A stretch of 64,000 bases of DNA from Magnetospirillum sulfuroxidans (GTDB lineage Bacteria; Pseudomonadota; Alphaproteobacteria; Rhodospirillales; Magnetospirillaceae): assembly GCF_018224925.1 (NCBI RefSeq), contig NZ_JAGTUF010000005.1, positions 62,001 through 126,000 on the forward strand, given 5' to 3'. The position numbers and the translations under genes were made by a program. Positions 46,687 through 55,357 of this stretch are shown here, in pieces. Each line of letters opens with the position of its first letter. Position 1 is the first letter of the stretch. Under the pieces are notes generated by a model that saw only the letters and a program-made list of their open reading frames with translations, was not told where the DNA came from and searched no databases.

Positions 46687-47532
46687 ATGAATAAATTTCT
46701 GACCCGCGCCATCGCCGGCGCCGCTTTGCTGAGCTTGGGCGCCTGCGCCTCGCATTGGGATATCGACGGCGTCGCCGCCACCCCCAATGCGGGCGATGCC
46801 TTCACCAAGGCGTTGCAGACCCGCTACCTGGAGCGCGCCCGCTTCGAAAAGGGCGAATCCGACTGGTACGACGTCGATTACTTCACCAAGAAGGCGCGTC
46901 AGGCTTCCACCGGTATCGCCCCGGCGCCGCAGCATCCGTCCGAACGCGGCCTTGCCGGCAATGCCGAAGTCAAGGCTTCGCACGAAAAGCTGGTCGCCGC
47001 CCTGGCCGTTCCCAACGCCACCAAGGACGCCCCGGACGCCTGCGCCCTGGCCCAGACCTGGCATGACCATTGGCTGGAACAGCTGGAAGAAGGCTTCCAG
47101 GCCGACCATATCGCCGAAGCCAAGGACGGCTACAACAAGGCCATCCCGTTGTGCGTGCCCAAGCCGGTTGTCGTCGCCGCCCCGCCCTCGCCCAAGGTTA
47201 TCAAGCAATATGTCGTCTATTTCGACCTGGGCAAGTCGGTCCTGACCCCCACCGCCAAGAAGACCTTGGTTGATGTGGTCAAGGACGAATCCTCGATGAA
47301 GCCGACCAGCGTCTATCTGGCCGGTCACACCGACACTTCGGGCAGCGCCAAGACCAACGAAGCTCTGTCGATCAAGCGGACCGAAACCGTGGCCAAGGAA
47401 TTGGCCAAGATGGGCGTGCCCACCAAGGTTCTGGACCTGAAGTCGCTGGGTGAAACCAAGCTGGCCGTGCCGACCAAGGACGGCGTGGTCGAAGCCAAGA
47501 ACCGTCGCGTCGAAGTCTATTTCGAAAAGTAA
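46687..47532 (+). CDS. OmpA-family lipoprotein
   Basis: This is a 281-residue outer-membrane lipoprotein: signal peptide with lipobox LSLGAC (Cys19), an unassigned helical N-domain (residues about 30-165), and a C-terminal OmpA peptidoglycan-binding domain. That domain shows YVVYFDLGKSVLTPTAKKTL, VYLAGHTDTSGSAKTNEALSIKRTETVAKEL and NRRVEVYF. The peptidoglycan-contacting Asp and Arg positions (HTD...S; R of SIKRTETV) are present. It follows the AsmA gene by 36 bases and ends at a hairpin terminator that overlaps the convergent transporter gene. Confidence 0.9.
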   Translation: MNKFLTRAIAGAALLSLGACASHWDIDGVAATPNAGDAFTKALQTRYLERARFEKGESDWYDVDYFTKKARQASTGIAPAPQHPSERGLAGNAEVKASHEKLVAALAVPNATKDAPDACALAQTWHDHWLEQLEEGFQADHIAEAKDGYNKAIPLCVPKPVVVAAPPSPKVIKQYVVYFDLGKSVLTPTAKKTLVDVVKDESSMKPTSVYLAGHTDTSGSAKTNEALSIKRTETVAKELAKMGVPTKVLDLKSLGETKLAVPTKDGVVEAKNRRVEVYFEK

Positions 47533-47585
47533 GACATGATCCCCAATCCCGATAAGACCAACGCGTCGGGATAAGGAAAAAGTCT

Positions 47586-48467
47586 TTATTCGGGAAAGGC
47601 GGGGGAAACCCCGCCTTTTTCTTTTCTGCCGATCCTGACCCAGGCGATGATCGCCAAGGCGGTGACATTCATCACCAAGGCGTAGACGATGCTGGGCACC
47701 ATCATTGCCGGCGAGGCCAGCAACGTGGCGGCGATGAAGATCCCCAAGGCGCCGTTTTGCAAACCGGCCTCAAGGATAACGGCCAGCCTTTCCCGCCGTT
47801 CCAGCCGCCCCAGCCGGCCGATGCCCCAGGCCACGGCCAAAGCCCCGGCATTGACGGCCAAAGCCGGCGGCAGCACGTCGGCGGCATGTTCCCACATCAC
47901 CCGCCATTGACTGACAAAGGCCCCGGCGACAATCAGCGCGAACAAGGCCGTGGCCACCGGCCGCGCCAGCTTTTCCAGCCGGGCCGCCCCCTGTGGCGCC
48001 TTGGCATTGACGATCATGGCGACGATCAGCGGCAAGGTGGCGATGGCGAACACCCCGATGGTCATGCGTGCCACCGGCAAATCCGTCGTGCCGCCCTGCC
48101 CGCCCACCTGCACCAGCGCCAAATTGACCAAAAATGGCACGCTGACGGCGCCGGCGACGCTGGTGATGGCGGTCAAGGACACCGCCAAGGCGGTGGCGCC
48201 GCCAGCCAGATGCGTCAGCAAATTCGAGGTGATCCCGCCAGGACAAGCCGCCAGGATCAGCAGACCAACGGCGAAATCAGGCGGCAGGCGGAACAGCCAA
48301 ATCACCGCCACCGCCACCGCCGGCAAGCCGACCATCTGCGCCAGCAGCCCCAACGCCATGGCTTTGGGGCGGGTGAAGACCAAGGCGAAATCGCCGGGCC
48401 GCAAGGTCAGGCCCATGGCGAACATGATGAACGCCAATGCCAGCGGCAACAATATTTCGGTGATCAC
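47586..48467 (-). CDS. Bile acid:sodium symporter (BASS) family transporter
   Basis: This is a 293-residue polytopic membrane protein with nine or ten TM helices. Family marks are LALAFIMFAMGLTLRPGDFALVF, the core GLLILAACPGGITSNLLTHLAGG and the second crossover region EAGLQNGALGIFIAATLL. BASS proteins carry organic anions with sodium. It overlaps the menA-like gene by four bases (ATGA), so it appears to be the last gene of the nos-men unit. A link to quinone precursors or another organic acid is only inference. Confidence 0.85.
   Translation of the reverse strand: MITEILLPLALAFIMFAMGLTLRPGDFALVFTRPKAMALGLLAQMVGLPAVAVAVIWLFRLPPDFAVGLLILAACPGGITSNLLTHLAGGATALAVSLTAITSVAGAVSVPFLVNLALVQVGGQGGTTDLPVARMTIGVFAIATLPLIVAMIVNAKAPQGAARLEKLARPVATALFALIVAGAFVSQWRVMWEHAADVLPPALAVNAGALAVAWGIGRLGRLERRERLAVILEAGLQNGALGIFIAATLLASPAMMVPSIVYALVMNVTALAIIAWVRIGRKEKGGVSPAFPE
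47595..47620 (+). terminator. Rho-independent terminator of the OmpA gene
   Basis: A 10-bp stem AAAGGCGGGG/CCCCGCCTTT with a GAAA-like loop is followed by TTTTT. It lies within the last codons of the convergent BASS transporter gene, so the same bases serve as coding sequence and terminator. Confidence 0.85.
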
Positions 48468-49414
48468 CAGACAATCCCAAGCGCCAGCAAAACCGCCAGC
48501 AGCACTTGAAAGCGGGCGGTGCCGGCCAAGATGGCATTAAAGGCGGGACCGCGCGGTGTGACGGCAAAGGCCAGCAACAGCCGCACCGCCATGGGGGCCG
48601 CCAACAGGCAAAGCCAAGCCCCCACCGGCATCATCGGCGACAGCAACAGCGGAAACGGCAGCAGGACAAGGGCGGCATAAGCCATTTTTGATCCCGCCCC
48701 GCCCAACCGGATCGCCAAAGTCCGTCGCCCGACCATGCGGTCATGCTCCAGGTCGCGGAAATTGTTGGCCATCAGCACCGCCGCCGCCGGCAAACCGATG
48801 GCCAATCCCAGCAACACGGTGCGGGCTGAGATAGCCTCGGCTTGCAGCCAAACCGTGCCGGCGACAGCGCCGATACCGAAAAAGGCGATCACGAACACCT
48901 CGCCCACCGCCGTGTAAGCGATGGGACGCGGTCCACCGGAATAAGCCCAGCCGGCGACCAGCGACGCCGCCCCCAAGGCCAGGATCGGCCAGCCGCCAAC
49001 CCAGCCCAGATAAAGCCCGGCCAAGGCGGCGGCGGCAAAGCACAATTGCGCCGCCCGCCGGACCCGCTCGGGGCTGGCCCAGCCCAAGGCGGTGACCCGA
49101 GGCGGGCCTTGGCGCAACGGCTGATCGCCGCCCCGCAAGGCATCGCCCAGATCGTTCCACAGATTGGTGCCGGCCTGGATCAACACCGCCGCCAGCAGGG
49201 CAACCAGCAAGGGGATGGGACGAAAGGCGTGAAACTCGGTCCAGGCCCAGCCGGCGCCGGCGATGACCGGGGCAACGGCGATGGTCAGCGTGCGGGGCCG
49301 CATGGCCGCCAGCCACAACCGCCAGCCGGTCGGCGGTTCGTCGGCCCGACTGGATGGCGGCGGTTCTTCCACCCGGGGGGCGCTGCCCTTGGGCGGTCCG
49401 GACTCGACATTCAT
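48464..49414 (-). CDS. menA: MenA-type 1,4-dihydroxy-2-naphthoate prenyltransferase (UbiA superfamily)
   Basis: This is a 316-residue membrane prenyltransferase. The N-terminus carries a proline-rich tail of about 30 residues, then MRPRTLTIAVAPVIAG, which is the MenA-type rather than UbiA-type opening. The two Asp-rich substrate motifs are NLWND-LGD (Asp88, Asp91) and NNFRDLEHDRMVGRRT. The enzyme attaches the polyprenyl chain to the naphthoate ring in menaquinone synthesis. The start overlaps the methyltransferase stop (ATGA). If not MenA, a ubiquinone-like UbiA homologue is the alternative, but the sequence looks more MenA-like. Confidence 0.82.
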   Translation of the reverse strand: MNVESGPPKGSAPRVEEPPPSSRADEPPTGWRLWLAAMRPRTLTIAVAPVIAGAGWAWTEFHAFRPIPLLVALLAAVLIQAGTNLWNDLGDALRGGDQPLRQGPPRVTALGWASPERVRRAAQLCFAAAALAGLYLGWVGGWPILALGAASLVAGWAYSGGPRPIAYTAVGEVFVIAFFGIGAVAGTVWLQAEAISARTVLLGLAIGLPAAAVLMANNFRDLEHDRMVGRRTLAIRLGGAGSKMAYAALVLLPFPLLLSPMMPVGAWLCLLAAPMAVRLLLAFAVTPRGPAFNAILAGTARFQVLLAVLLALGIVW

Positions 49415-50133
49415 GCCTTGGTTCCCCGATGCAGGCAGGCGATACCGCCAGAGTAGTTCCGCCAGCCCACCTCGGTAAACCCGCCATCGCGCATGGCTTG
49501 TGCCAATTCTCGCTGATCGGGGAATCGGCGGATGGATTCGATCAGATATTCATAGGCCGCCGGCTCGCCCGCCACCCACGCCCCCAGGCGCGGAATCACC
49601 CAGCGCGACCACGCATCATAAGAAGGCCGGATCAACGCCCAGGGGCGCGAGAATTCCAGACACAAAAAGCGGCCGCCGGGTTTAAGCACCCGATGGATTT
49701 CCGCCAACGCCGCCCCCAGGCTGGTGACATTGCGCAAGCCGAAGGAAATGGTCAGGCAATCGACCGAATCGGTGGCGAACGGCATGGCCTCGGCCGTGCC
49801 GTCGACAAAGTCGATCCCATCAGGGCAGCGCCCGCGCCCCACCGCCATCATCGCCGGACTGGGGTCGCACACCACCACCTGGCGGTCAGGCGCGGCCAGC
49901 AGACGGGCGACATCGCCGGTCCCGCCGGCCAGGTCGACGATGAATTCCCCCGGCCGGGGTGCCGCCCGCGCCGCCAGGGATCGTTTCCATAGCCGGTGAA
50001 TGCCCATGGACATGATGTCGTTCATCAGGTCGTAGCGCCCCGCCACCGCCTGGAAAACCGAGCGAATGCGCCGTTCCCGTTCCGCCGCACTGACCGTATC
50101 GCGGCCAAAGCTGCCCGACAGCGGGTCTGTCAC
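49411..50133 (-). CDS. menG: UbiE/MenG-type demethylmenaquinone methyltransferase
   Basis: This is a 240-residue SAM methyltransferase that adds the ring methyl group of menaquinone (and, in UbiE, of ubiquinone precursors). The UbiE signature is clear: VFQAVAGRYDLMNDIMSMGIHRLWKR, VDLAGGTGDVARLL, LTISFGLRNVTSLGAALAEIHRVLKPGGRFLCLEFS and AYEYLIESIRRFPDQRELAQAM. The GTG at 50133 overlaps the nosY stop (GTGA), and its stop overlaps the menA start. The choice of MenG over UbiE rests on this context. Confidence 0.85.
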   Translation of the reverse strand: MTDPLSGSFGRDTVSAAERERRIRSVFQAVAGRYDLMNDIMSMGIHRLWKRSLAARAAPRPGEFIVDLAGGTGDVARLLAAPDRQVVVCDPSPAMMAVGRGRCPDGIDFVDGTAEAMPFATDSVDCLTISFGLRNVTSLGAALAEIHRVLKPGGRFLCLEFSRPWALIRPSYDAWSRWVIPRLGAWVAGEPAAYEYLIESIRRFPDQRELAQAMRDGGFTEVGWRNYSGGIACLHRGTKA

Positions 50134-50957
50134 GGCAAATCGCCCCGGCGGAAAAGATGATAGCCCAGCCCCGCCGCCGCCGTTCCCAACGCCACCGGCC
50201 ACACCAAGGCAAAAGCCAGATACCCGGTCCGCCCCAGATCATCAAGAATGACATAGGCCGCCGGCCCCAGAACCACCAATTGCGGATCGAACAACAAGAT
50301 GGCGGCGGTGCGGAAAGATTGCAGCGGATTGGCCAAGGCGATAGCCACCACCGCTTCCAGCGGCAATTGCTCCCGCACCATGACCCCCAGCAGGATCAGG
50401 TCCAGGAACAGCAGCAACACCAGCCACAGCAAGAAGGCCCCGGTCTGGGCGACGTCGGACGAACGGGCGGCGGCGGAAATCAGCATGCCGAAGCCCAGAA
50501 ACGACCACGTCAACGAAATCAGCAAGCCGGTATAGACGGCGAACAGATCCCAAGGGACGCCAATTTCGCTGAATTCAGACCAAATTCCGGCGCCGGCCAT
50601 GGCCAGGAACACCGGCAGGAAAACCACGGTGAAGCGGCCGACCATCTTGCCCCAATACCACGCCGCCAGCCCCACCGGCAGCGACAGCATGTATTCGAAC
50701 ACCCCGGCCTCGCGATCGCCGGCGACCGAGCGTACGGTGGTGATCAGCACGAAAATGGGCAGAATGGCCACGCATAATTGAATGTAAGTGACCAAAAGAC
50801 GCGACAGACCGGTAAAGCCCAAAATACGCGATTCGGTCAGCCCGAACACGAACAGCAGCACGACGATGCCGCCGAACACCAGCGCGTAAAAGGCAAACCA
50901 GCGCGCCCGCAGCGATTCGAAAATATCCAGGCGGGCGGCGCGGAAAAAGGCGTGCAT
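50130..50957 (-). CDS. nosY: NosY, ABC permease of the nos accessory system
   Basis: This is a 275-residue inner-membrane permease with six TM helices. It pairs with NosF (ATPase) and NosD (periplasmic) for maturation of the copper centre CuZ of N2O reductase. The sequence VRSVAGDREAGVFEYMLSLPVGLAAWYWGKMVGRF is characteristic of NosY and related ABC-2 permeases. It begins one base after the nosL stop and overlaps the menG start. Confidence 0.9.
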   Translation of the reverse strand: MHAFFRAARLDIFESLRARWFAFYALVFGGIVVLLFVFGLTESRILGFTGLSRLLVTYIQLCVAILPIFVLITTVRSVAGDREAGVFEYMLSLPVGLAAWYWGKMVGRFTVVFLPVFLAMAGAGIWSEFSEIGVPWDLFAVYTGLLISLTWSFLGFGMLISAAARSSDVAQTGAFLLWLVLLLFLDLILLGVMVREQLPLEAVVAIALANPLQSFRTAAILLFDPQLVVLGPAAYVILDDLGRTGYLAFALVWPVALGTAAAGLGYHLFRRGDLP

Positions 50958-50958
50958 G

Positions 50959-51450
50959 TCAGGAACTCCCCTCGGCCGGGGTAGCGCATTGTGTCGGCGA
51001 ACCGCGGGCGATGATGGTCTTTCTCAGTTCGGCGAAATCAATGCTGCCGTCGCGCTGGTCGGACACGGCGCCGAAATTGTGGGCCATGGGCGATTTGCGC
51101 CCCGACAGATACCACGCCTTGCGGCCGTCAAGCCAGCCGCCGGCCTTACCGGGGGTGGCGCCGGCATCGGAATCGCCGACCCAGAACTCGGTGGCCGGAT
51201 CATCGCTGAAGCTTTGCTTGGCCATCCACAAAATGGCGTCGCCAAGATCATCGAACTTGTAGACCTTGCCCTTGGGGCCGCCACGCACTTGGGCGGCAAA
51301 GCGCGGATCATCGACGATCATGCCGCAATAGGCGCAGTTTTCCTTGCCCCAGCGCACCGGAGCCGGCCCGGTGCCGCTGTCGGCGCAAGCGCCCAACGAC
51401 GCGGCGGCAAGGGCGGCGGGAAGCAAAGCCAGAGCCTGGCGGCGGTTCAT
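50959..51450 (-). CDS. nosL: NosL, copper-binding lipoprotein
   Basis: This is a 163-residue outer-membrane lipoprotein that delivers Cu(I) for N2O reductase maturation. It has a signal peptide with lipobox ASLGAC and the copper site NCAYCGMIVDDPRFAAQV. Other family features are KFDDLGDAILWM and FWVGDSDAG. The ATG at 51450 overlaps the nosF stop (ATGA). Confidence 0.93.
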   Translation of the reverse strand: MNRRQALALLPAALAAASLGACADSGTGPAPVRWGKENCAYCGMIVDDPRFAAQVRGGPKGKVYKFDDLGDAILWMAKQSFSDDPATEFWVGDSDAGATPGKAGGWLDGRKAWYLSGRKSPMAHNFGAVSDQRDGSIDFAELRKTIIARGSPTQCATPAEGSS

Positions 51451-52307
51451 GCCACACATTTTTCGCTCTCCTTCAATTCCAGGCCGGCGATAATTCCGGT
51501 GTAACGCGACAGCATGCCAAGAAAACGCAAACGATCCGGCCCGTTGATCATGCCGGTCCATTGCGTGCCGGCACCGATAAAGCCCCATTCGCTGAGCGCG
51601 CGGGCAAACGCGGCATCGGCGCGGCTCATGTTCAAGACACAGGCTAAGCGGCTGGTCATATCCACGGAATCGGCCACCCGATCATCCAGGGCCACCGTGC
51701 CCATATCCATCTCGATCACCCGATTGACCAGGGCGGCGACCTCGTCCAGGCGATGGCTGGTGATCAGCATGACGCCGTCATCCTGGCGCGCCGCCAACAG
51801 GCGAAAGAAGATGTGCCGGGCCTCAGGGTCCAGATTGGCCGCCGGCTCATCCATGATCAAGATGTCGCTGGGCCGCCCCAAGGCGATGCCGATCAGGGTC
51901 TTTTGCTTCATGCCGCCCGACAGCTTGACGAAGGGAAGCTTGCGGATGCGGTCGAAATCCAACCCCAATTCGCCGATCACCCGCACCATCTCCTTGGGAT
52001 TGGACTTGCACACCGCGGCGGCGAAACCGATCAATTCCCCCACCGGCATCTTCAAGGGCGGCGGAATTTGCGGCACGAAGCCCATGCGGGCCAGCACGGC
52101 GCCACGATTGGCACGCGGGCTCAGACCATCGACCAGCACGTGGCCATCATGGGTGTATTCGCCCAGCAAGCAGCGGATCAAAGTGGTCTTGCCGGCACCG
52201 TTCGAGCCGACCAAGGCGATGCGATCCCCCTTGGCCATCTCCAGGCTGACCCCGCCCAGCACGCGCGACCGTTTGAAGGTCTTGACCACATTGACGAAAG
52301 AAATCAT
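51447..52307 (-). CDS. nosF: NosF, ABC ATPase of the nos accessory system
   Basis: This is a 286-residue nucleotide-binding subunit paired with NosY. It shows Walker A VGSNGAGKTTLIRCLLG, Q-loop GFVPQIPPPL, the signature KLSGGMKQKTLIGIAL, Walker B ILIMDEPAANLDP and the switch His LITSHRL. The NosF-type FVPQIPPPLKMPVGEL is distinctive. It lies 16 bases after nosH. Confidence 0.93.
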   Translation of the reverse strand: MISFVNVVKTFKRSRVLGGVSLEMAKGDRIALVGSNGAGKTTLIRCLLGEYTHDGHVLVDGLSPRANRGAVLARMGFVPQIPPPLKMPVGELIGFAAAVCKSNPKEMVRVIGELGLDFDRIRKLPFVKLSGGMKQKTLIGIALGRPSDILIMDEPAANLDPEARHIFFRLLAARQDDGVMLITSHRLDEVAALVNRVIEMDMGTVALDDRVADSVDMTSRLACVLNMSRADAAFARALSEWGFIGAGTQWTGMINGPDRLRFLGMLSRYTGIIAGLELKESEKCVA

Positions 52308-52323
52308 GGGCGGGCGCCCTCCC

Positions 52324-53298
52324 TTACAGCAACTTGTCGAGGCCCTTGACCTCGAATTTCAGCGATCCGGTGGGACAGACGTCCACGCATAATCCGCACC
52401 GGGTGCAGTCGGCGCCGATGCCCGAATGCATCTGCGTCGCGAACCCTTTCTTGGTTACGTCCAGCACATGCGGCACCAGACAGACCTTGCGGCACTCGCC
52501 TTCGTGATGACAGTTGACCGGGCGGAAAACCACCCGCACCGGACTGATGGCGCCGACCACCGCATAGGTAATGCCGATCGGACACATATAGCGGCACCAC
52601 ATCCGCCGAGAATAGAACACTTCCAAGAGCAAGAGGAACACGACGATGGTCAAGGCCCAGGTCGGTCCGTAAATCATGGCCCGCGACAAGATGCCGGTGG
52701 GCGAAATGGTTTCGAACACCGTGTAGCCCGAAGCCAGGGCCGCAACGGCGAAAATCACGTACAGCACCACGCGGGTACGGCGGTGCAATTGGTGATCCTT
52801 GATCAGCTTTTTCGCCGCCAGCTTCACATGCAGCGCTTCCGCCCATTCGGCCAGCAGATGATAGGGACAGACCCAGGAACAGAAACTGCGGCCGCCCAGC
52901 AGCCACCACAGCAGCAGCACCGTGGTGGTGCCGATGACCAGATTGATCAAGATGGTCTTGAAGGCCAAGGTGACCTGCAAGGCCGAATTCAAATCGGCGA
53001 AGTGGAAACCGATGACGCGGGACGCGGTCAACGCCCCTTCGATCAATTGGACATCGAAGTGATACGACAGCACGAACAACAAATTGACGACCAACAGCGT
53101 CAGCCACCGCCGATTGCGCCAGGTATGAACCTTGTGGGCATCGTGGGTCTGCCGGTTGATCTCGGCCCGCTGTTCCGGCGTCAGTTTGCTGGCGCGCTTG
53201 GCCTCGTGCAGGGCTTGGGCCTCGGGGCTGTATTCCTCGGGCCGCGGCTTGGTCGGCTCGCGTCCCAGCATGATGGCCAGGGATTGGATCAGGCTCAT
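52324..53298 (-). CDS. nosH: NosH, NapH-like membrane ferredoxin
   Basis: This is a 324-residue membrane protein with four to five TM helices and Fe-S motifs. The membrane-side CSWVCPY and CRYMCPIG pairs are of the NapH/NosR type, and two clusters lie at the C-terminus (CHHEGECRKVCLV and CTRCGLCVDVCPTGSL). With NosG it is thought to form a quinol dehydrogenase that feeds electrons to clade II N2O reductases. The ATG at 53298 has GGAGG upstream and overlaps the nosG stop. Confidence 0.88.
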   Translation of the reverse strand: MSLIQSLAIMLGREPTKPRPEEYSPEAQALHEAKRASKLTPEQRAEINRQTHDAHKVHTWRNRRWLTLLVVNLLFVLSYHFDVQLIEGALTASRVIGFHFADLNSALQVTLAFKTILINLVIGTTTVLLLWWLLGGRSFCSWVCPYHLLAEWAEALHVKLAAKKLIKDHQLHRRTRVVLYVIFAVAALASGYTVFETISPTGILSRAMIYGPTWALTIVVFLLLLEVFYSRRMWCRYMCPIGITYAVVGAISPVRVVFRPVNCHHEGECRKVCLVPHVLDVTKKGFATQMHSGIGADCTRCGLCVDVCPTGSLKFEVKGLDKLL

Positions 53299-54053
53299 GC
53301 CGGCCTCCATTGCGCGCGGGAATCGATTACGATCGCCGCCGGTTCGGTCGGGCAGATCATTTCGCACATGCCGCAGCCCACACAACTTTGCCGAATTTCC
53401 GGAATCCGGCGCTTGTCGGCGGCATCACTGCTAAGGGGGACCAAGGCGATGGCCCCTTCGATCGGACATTCGCGCACGCACAGATCGCACAATTCCAAGT
53501 CATAGGGATGGTCGGCGATGGGAATGGGTTTCCAGCGATCAACCGCCTCGTAGCGATGCAGGCCGGCGTAATCGGCGCCACGCGCCTGGCCCTTGAACCC
53601 CAAGCCTTGGTGCGCCAGACAGATCTCCGGCTTGTCCAGCCGGGCAACGCCCATGCGCACTTCTTCCTTTTTCGACAAATCGTGCGTCAACGCCCCTGTC
53701 GGACAGGCCAAGATGCATTGCACCGCGTCGCAGGAAAAATCGCAGGCTTGGTCACGGGCGGCGATATGGGGAACGCCCACGCCAAATCCGTCAGTGATAT
53801 CGCTGAGAACGATGGCTTCCACCGGGCAGACCTGCACGCATTGACCGCATTTGATGCAGGCGGCCAGAAAGTCATCCTCGCCGATGGCGCCCGGCGGACG
53901 AAGGCGATGGGCCTGGGCGCCAAGAACCGGCAACCAGCCGGCCATGGCCGCCCCCACCGCGGCCCCCCCCAGCAGCAGCGAACGCAAAAAGCGGCGCCGC
54001 GCCTCTTGTTGCACATGGGCGGGCGGCGGCGGACGTTTGGGAATCTGGCTCAT
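53295..54053 (-). CDS. nosG: NosG, NapG-like polyferredoxin with Tat signal
   Basis: This is a 252-residue periplasmic iron-sulfur protein. A twin-arginine signal is visible (ARRRFLRSLLLGGAAVG). Four [4Fe-4S] motifs follow: CIKCGQCVQVCP, CDAVQCILACP, CDLCVRECP and CVGCGMCEMICP. It is the NapG-type partner of NosH, and NosG/NosH are marker genes of the clade II nos systems. It overlaps both neighbouring genes by four bases. Confidence 0.9.
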   Translation of the reverse strand: MSQIPKRPPPPAHVQQEARRRFLRSLLLGGAAVGAAMAGWLPVLGAQAHRLRPPGAIGEDDFLAACIKCGQCVQVCPVEAIVLSDITDGFGVGVPHIAARDQACDFSCDAVQCILACPTGALTHDLSKKEEVRMGVARLDKPEICLAHQGLGFKGQARGADYAGLHRYEAVDRWKPIPIADHPYDLELCDLCVRECPIEGAIALVPLSSDAADKRRIPEIRQSCVGCGMCEMICPTEPAAIVIDSRAQWRPA

Positions 54054-55348
54054 GGCTTGGTCTCCATTTTTGCCGCCATCCGGGGATGCTCGTCTTCCAA
54101 CATCAGTTCCGGCTCGCTGAACGGGGCCAGGCGATCAAGGAAATCCAGAACCTCCAATACCGGCGCGCCCTTGAAGAAACGCGTATTGGGAACGTCCATC
54201 CACACCCGCCCGGCATAATTCATCACCCGATGCGGGGTATCGCCGATGCCGTCGCCGTCACGGTCAAAGCCTTCGTAACTGTCCCAGCTATTGCCGTCCC
54301 AGGTATTGCGCTTGGCCGAACCGCCGCCGAACACCGCCACCTCGGTCATGTTGGCGGTCAGCGTGTTGCGGCGGAATTCGTTGTCATGCCAGTCGTTCAG
54401 GAACGAGATGGCGATGTCGTTAAAGGCGATGCGGTTGCCGGTGATGATGTTGACGGTATCGGGCTGAAACGGCGAGACATCAAGAAAGATGCCGTTGGCG
54501 CAATAGATGATCTCGTTGTTCTCGATGGTGACGGCGCTGGCTTCCTTCATGGAAATACAGGTGCCGGTCGCGCCGACCGAATGCGAGATGACATTGCCGC
54601 GAATGATATCCCCACTATCGTACATGGCGGAAATACCAACGGAATTATTGGTGAAGGTGTTGTTTTCGATCAGATTGTCGGCGGCGAACATGAAATGCAT
54701 GCCATAGCGCCCGCCACTGGCGTAATTGCCTTTGACGTGGTTGCGCTTGGAATACCACAAAACGAAATCGCGGCTGTCCTTGACCACGTTTTCTTCCACC
54801 ACATTGTCGTCCGAATACCACAGACGGATGGAATCGCCGCGCAACCCCAGTTCCAGCGGTTTCGAGGTGATGTGGTTGCGGCGGATGACGTTGAAATAAG
54901 ATTGCTGCAAATCGATGCCGAACAACGCGTCGTCGATCAGATTGTCCTTGATGACGTTGTTGTTGCCCCGAATCTGGATGCCCGAATCCTCGGAATTGTG
55001 ATCCGAGCCGGTGCCGGTCAGGTGAAAGCCCTTGATGGTGGCGTTGTTGGCCTTGACCACCAAGACCGTCCCGACGCCGCCGGCGTCAAGGATGACCTTG
55101 CCGCCGCCATCCAGGGTGATGGATTTCTCCACCAGCAATTTACCCAGGTAATGGCCGGGTGGCACGGCGATCACCGCCCCATCGTCGGCCGCGTCGATCC
55201 GTGCTTGGATTTCGGCCATGGGGATGCGGCTGGGGGCTGGGCCGGCCGCCACCGCGCCCCACCCCCACAGGGCCATCGGCACGGCAGCGGCGGCGAGGAT
55301 GCGGCAGCGCCACGAGGAAAAAAGTGCGCCGTCCCTGCTCGCATTCAT
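54050..55348 (-). CDS. nosD: NosD, periplasmic right-handed beta-helix protein
   Basis: This is a 432-residue secreted protein built of parallel beta-helix repeats (many N-x-I/V strands such as NVIRRNHITSKPLELGLRGDSIRLWYSDDNVVEENVV). It acts with NosFY in CuZ assembly. The C-terminus contains the family pattern WDGNSWDSYEGFDRDGDGIGD. The start at 55348 has GGAGCAGGAT upstream. Confidence 0.93.
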   Translation of the reverse strand: MNASRDGALFSSWRCRILAAAAVPMALWGWGAVAAGPAPSRIPMAEIQARIDAADDGAVIAVPPGHYLGKLLVEKSITLDGGGKVILDAGGVGTVLVVKANNATIKGFHLTGTGSDHNSEDSGIQIRGNNNVIKDNLIDDALFGIDLQQSYFNVIRRNHITSKPLELGLRGDSIRLWYSDDNVVEENVVKDSRDFVLWYSKRNHVKGNYASGGRYGMHFMFAADNLIENNTFTNNSVGISAMYDSGDIIRGNVISHSVGATGTCISMKEASAVTIENNEIIYCANGIFLDVSPFQPDTVNIITGNRIAFNDIAISFLNDWHDNEFRRNTLTANMTEVAVFGGGSAKRNTWDGNSWDSYEGFDRDGDGIGDTPHRVMNYAGRVWMDVPNTRFFKGAPVLEVLDFLDRLAPFSEPELMLEDEHPRMAAKMETKP

Positions 55349-55357
55349 ATCCTGCTC

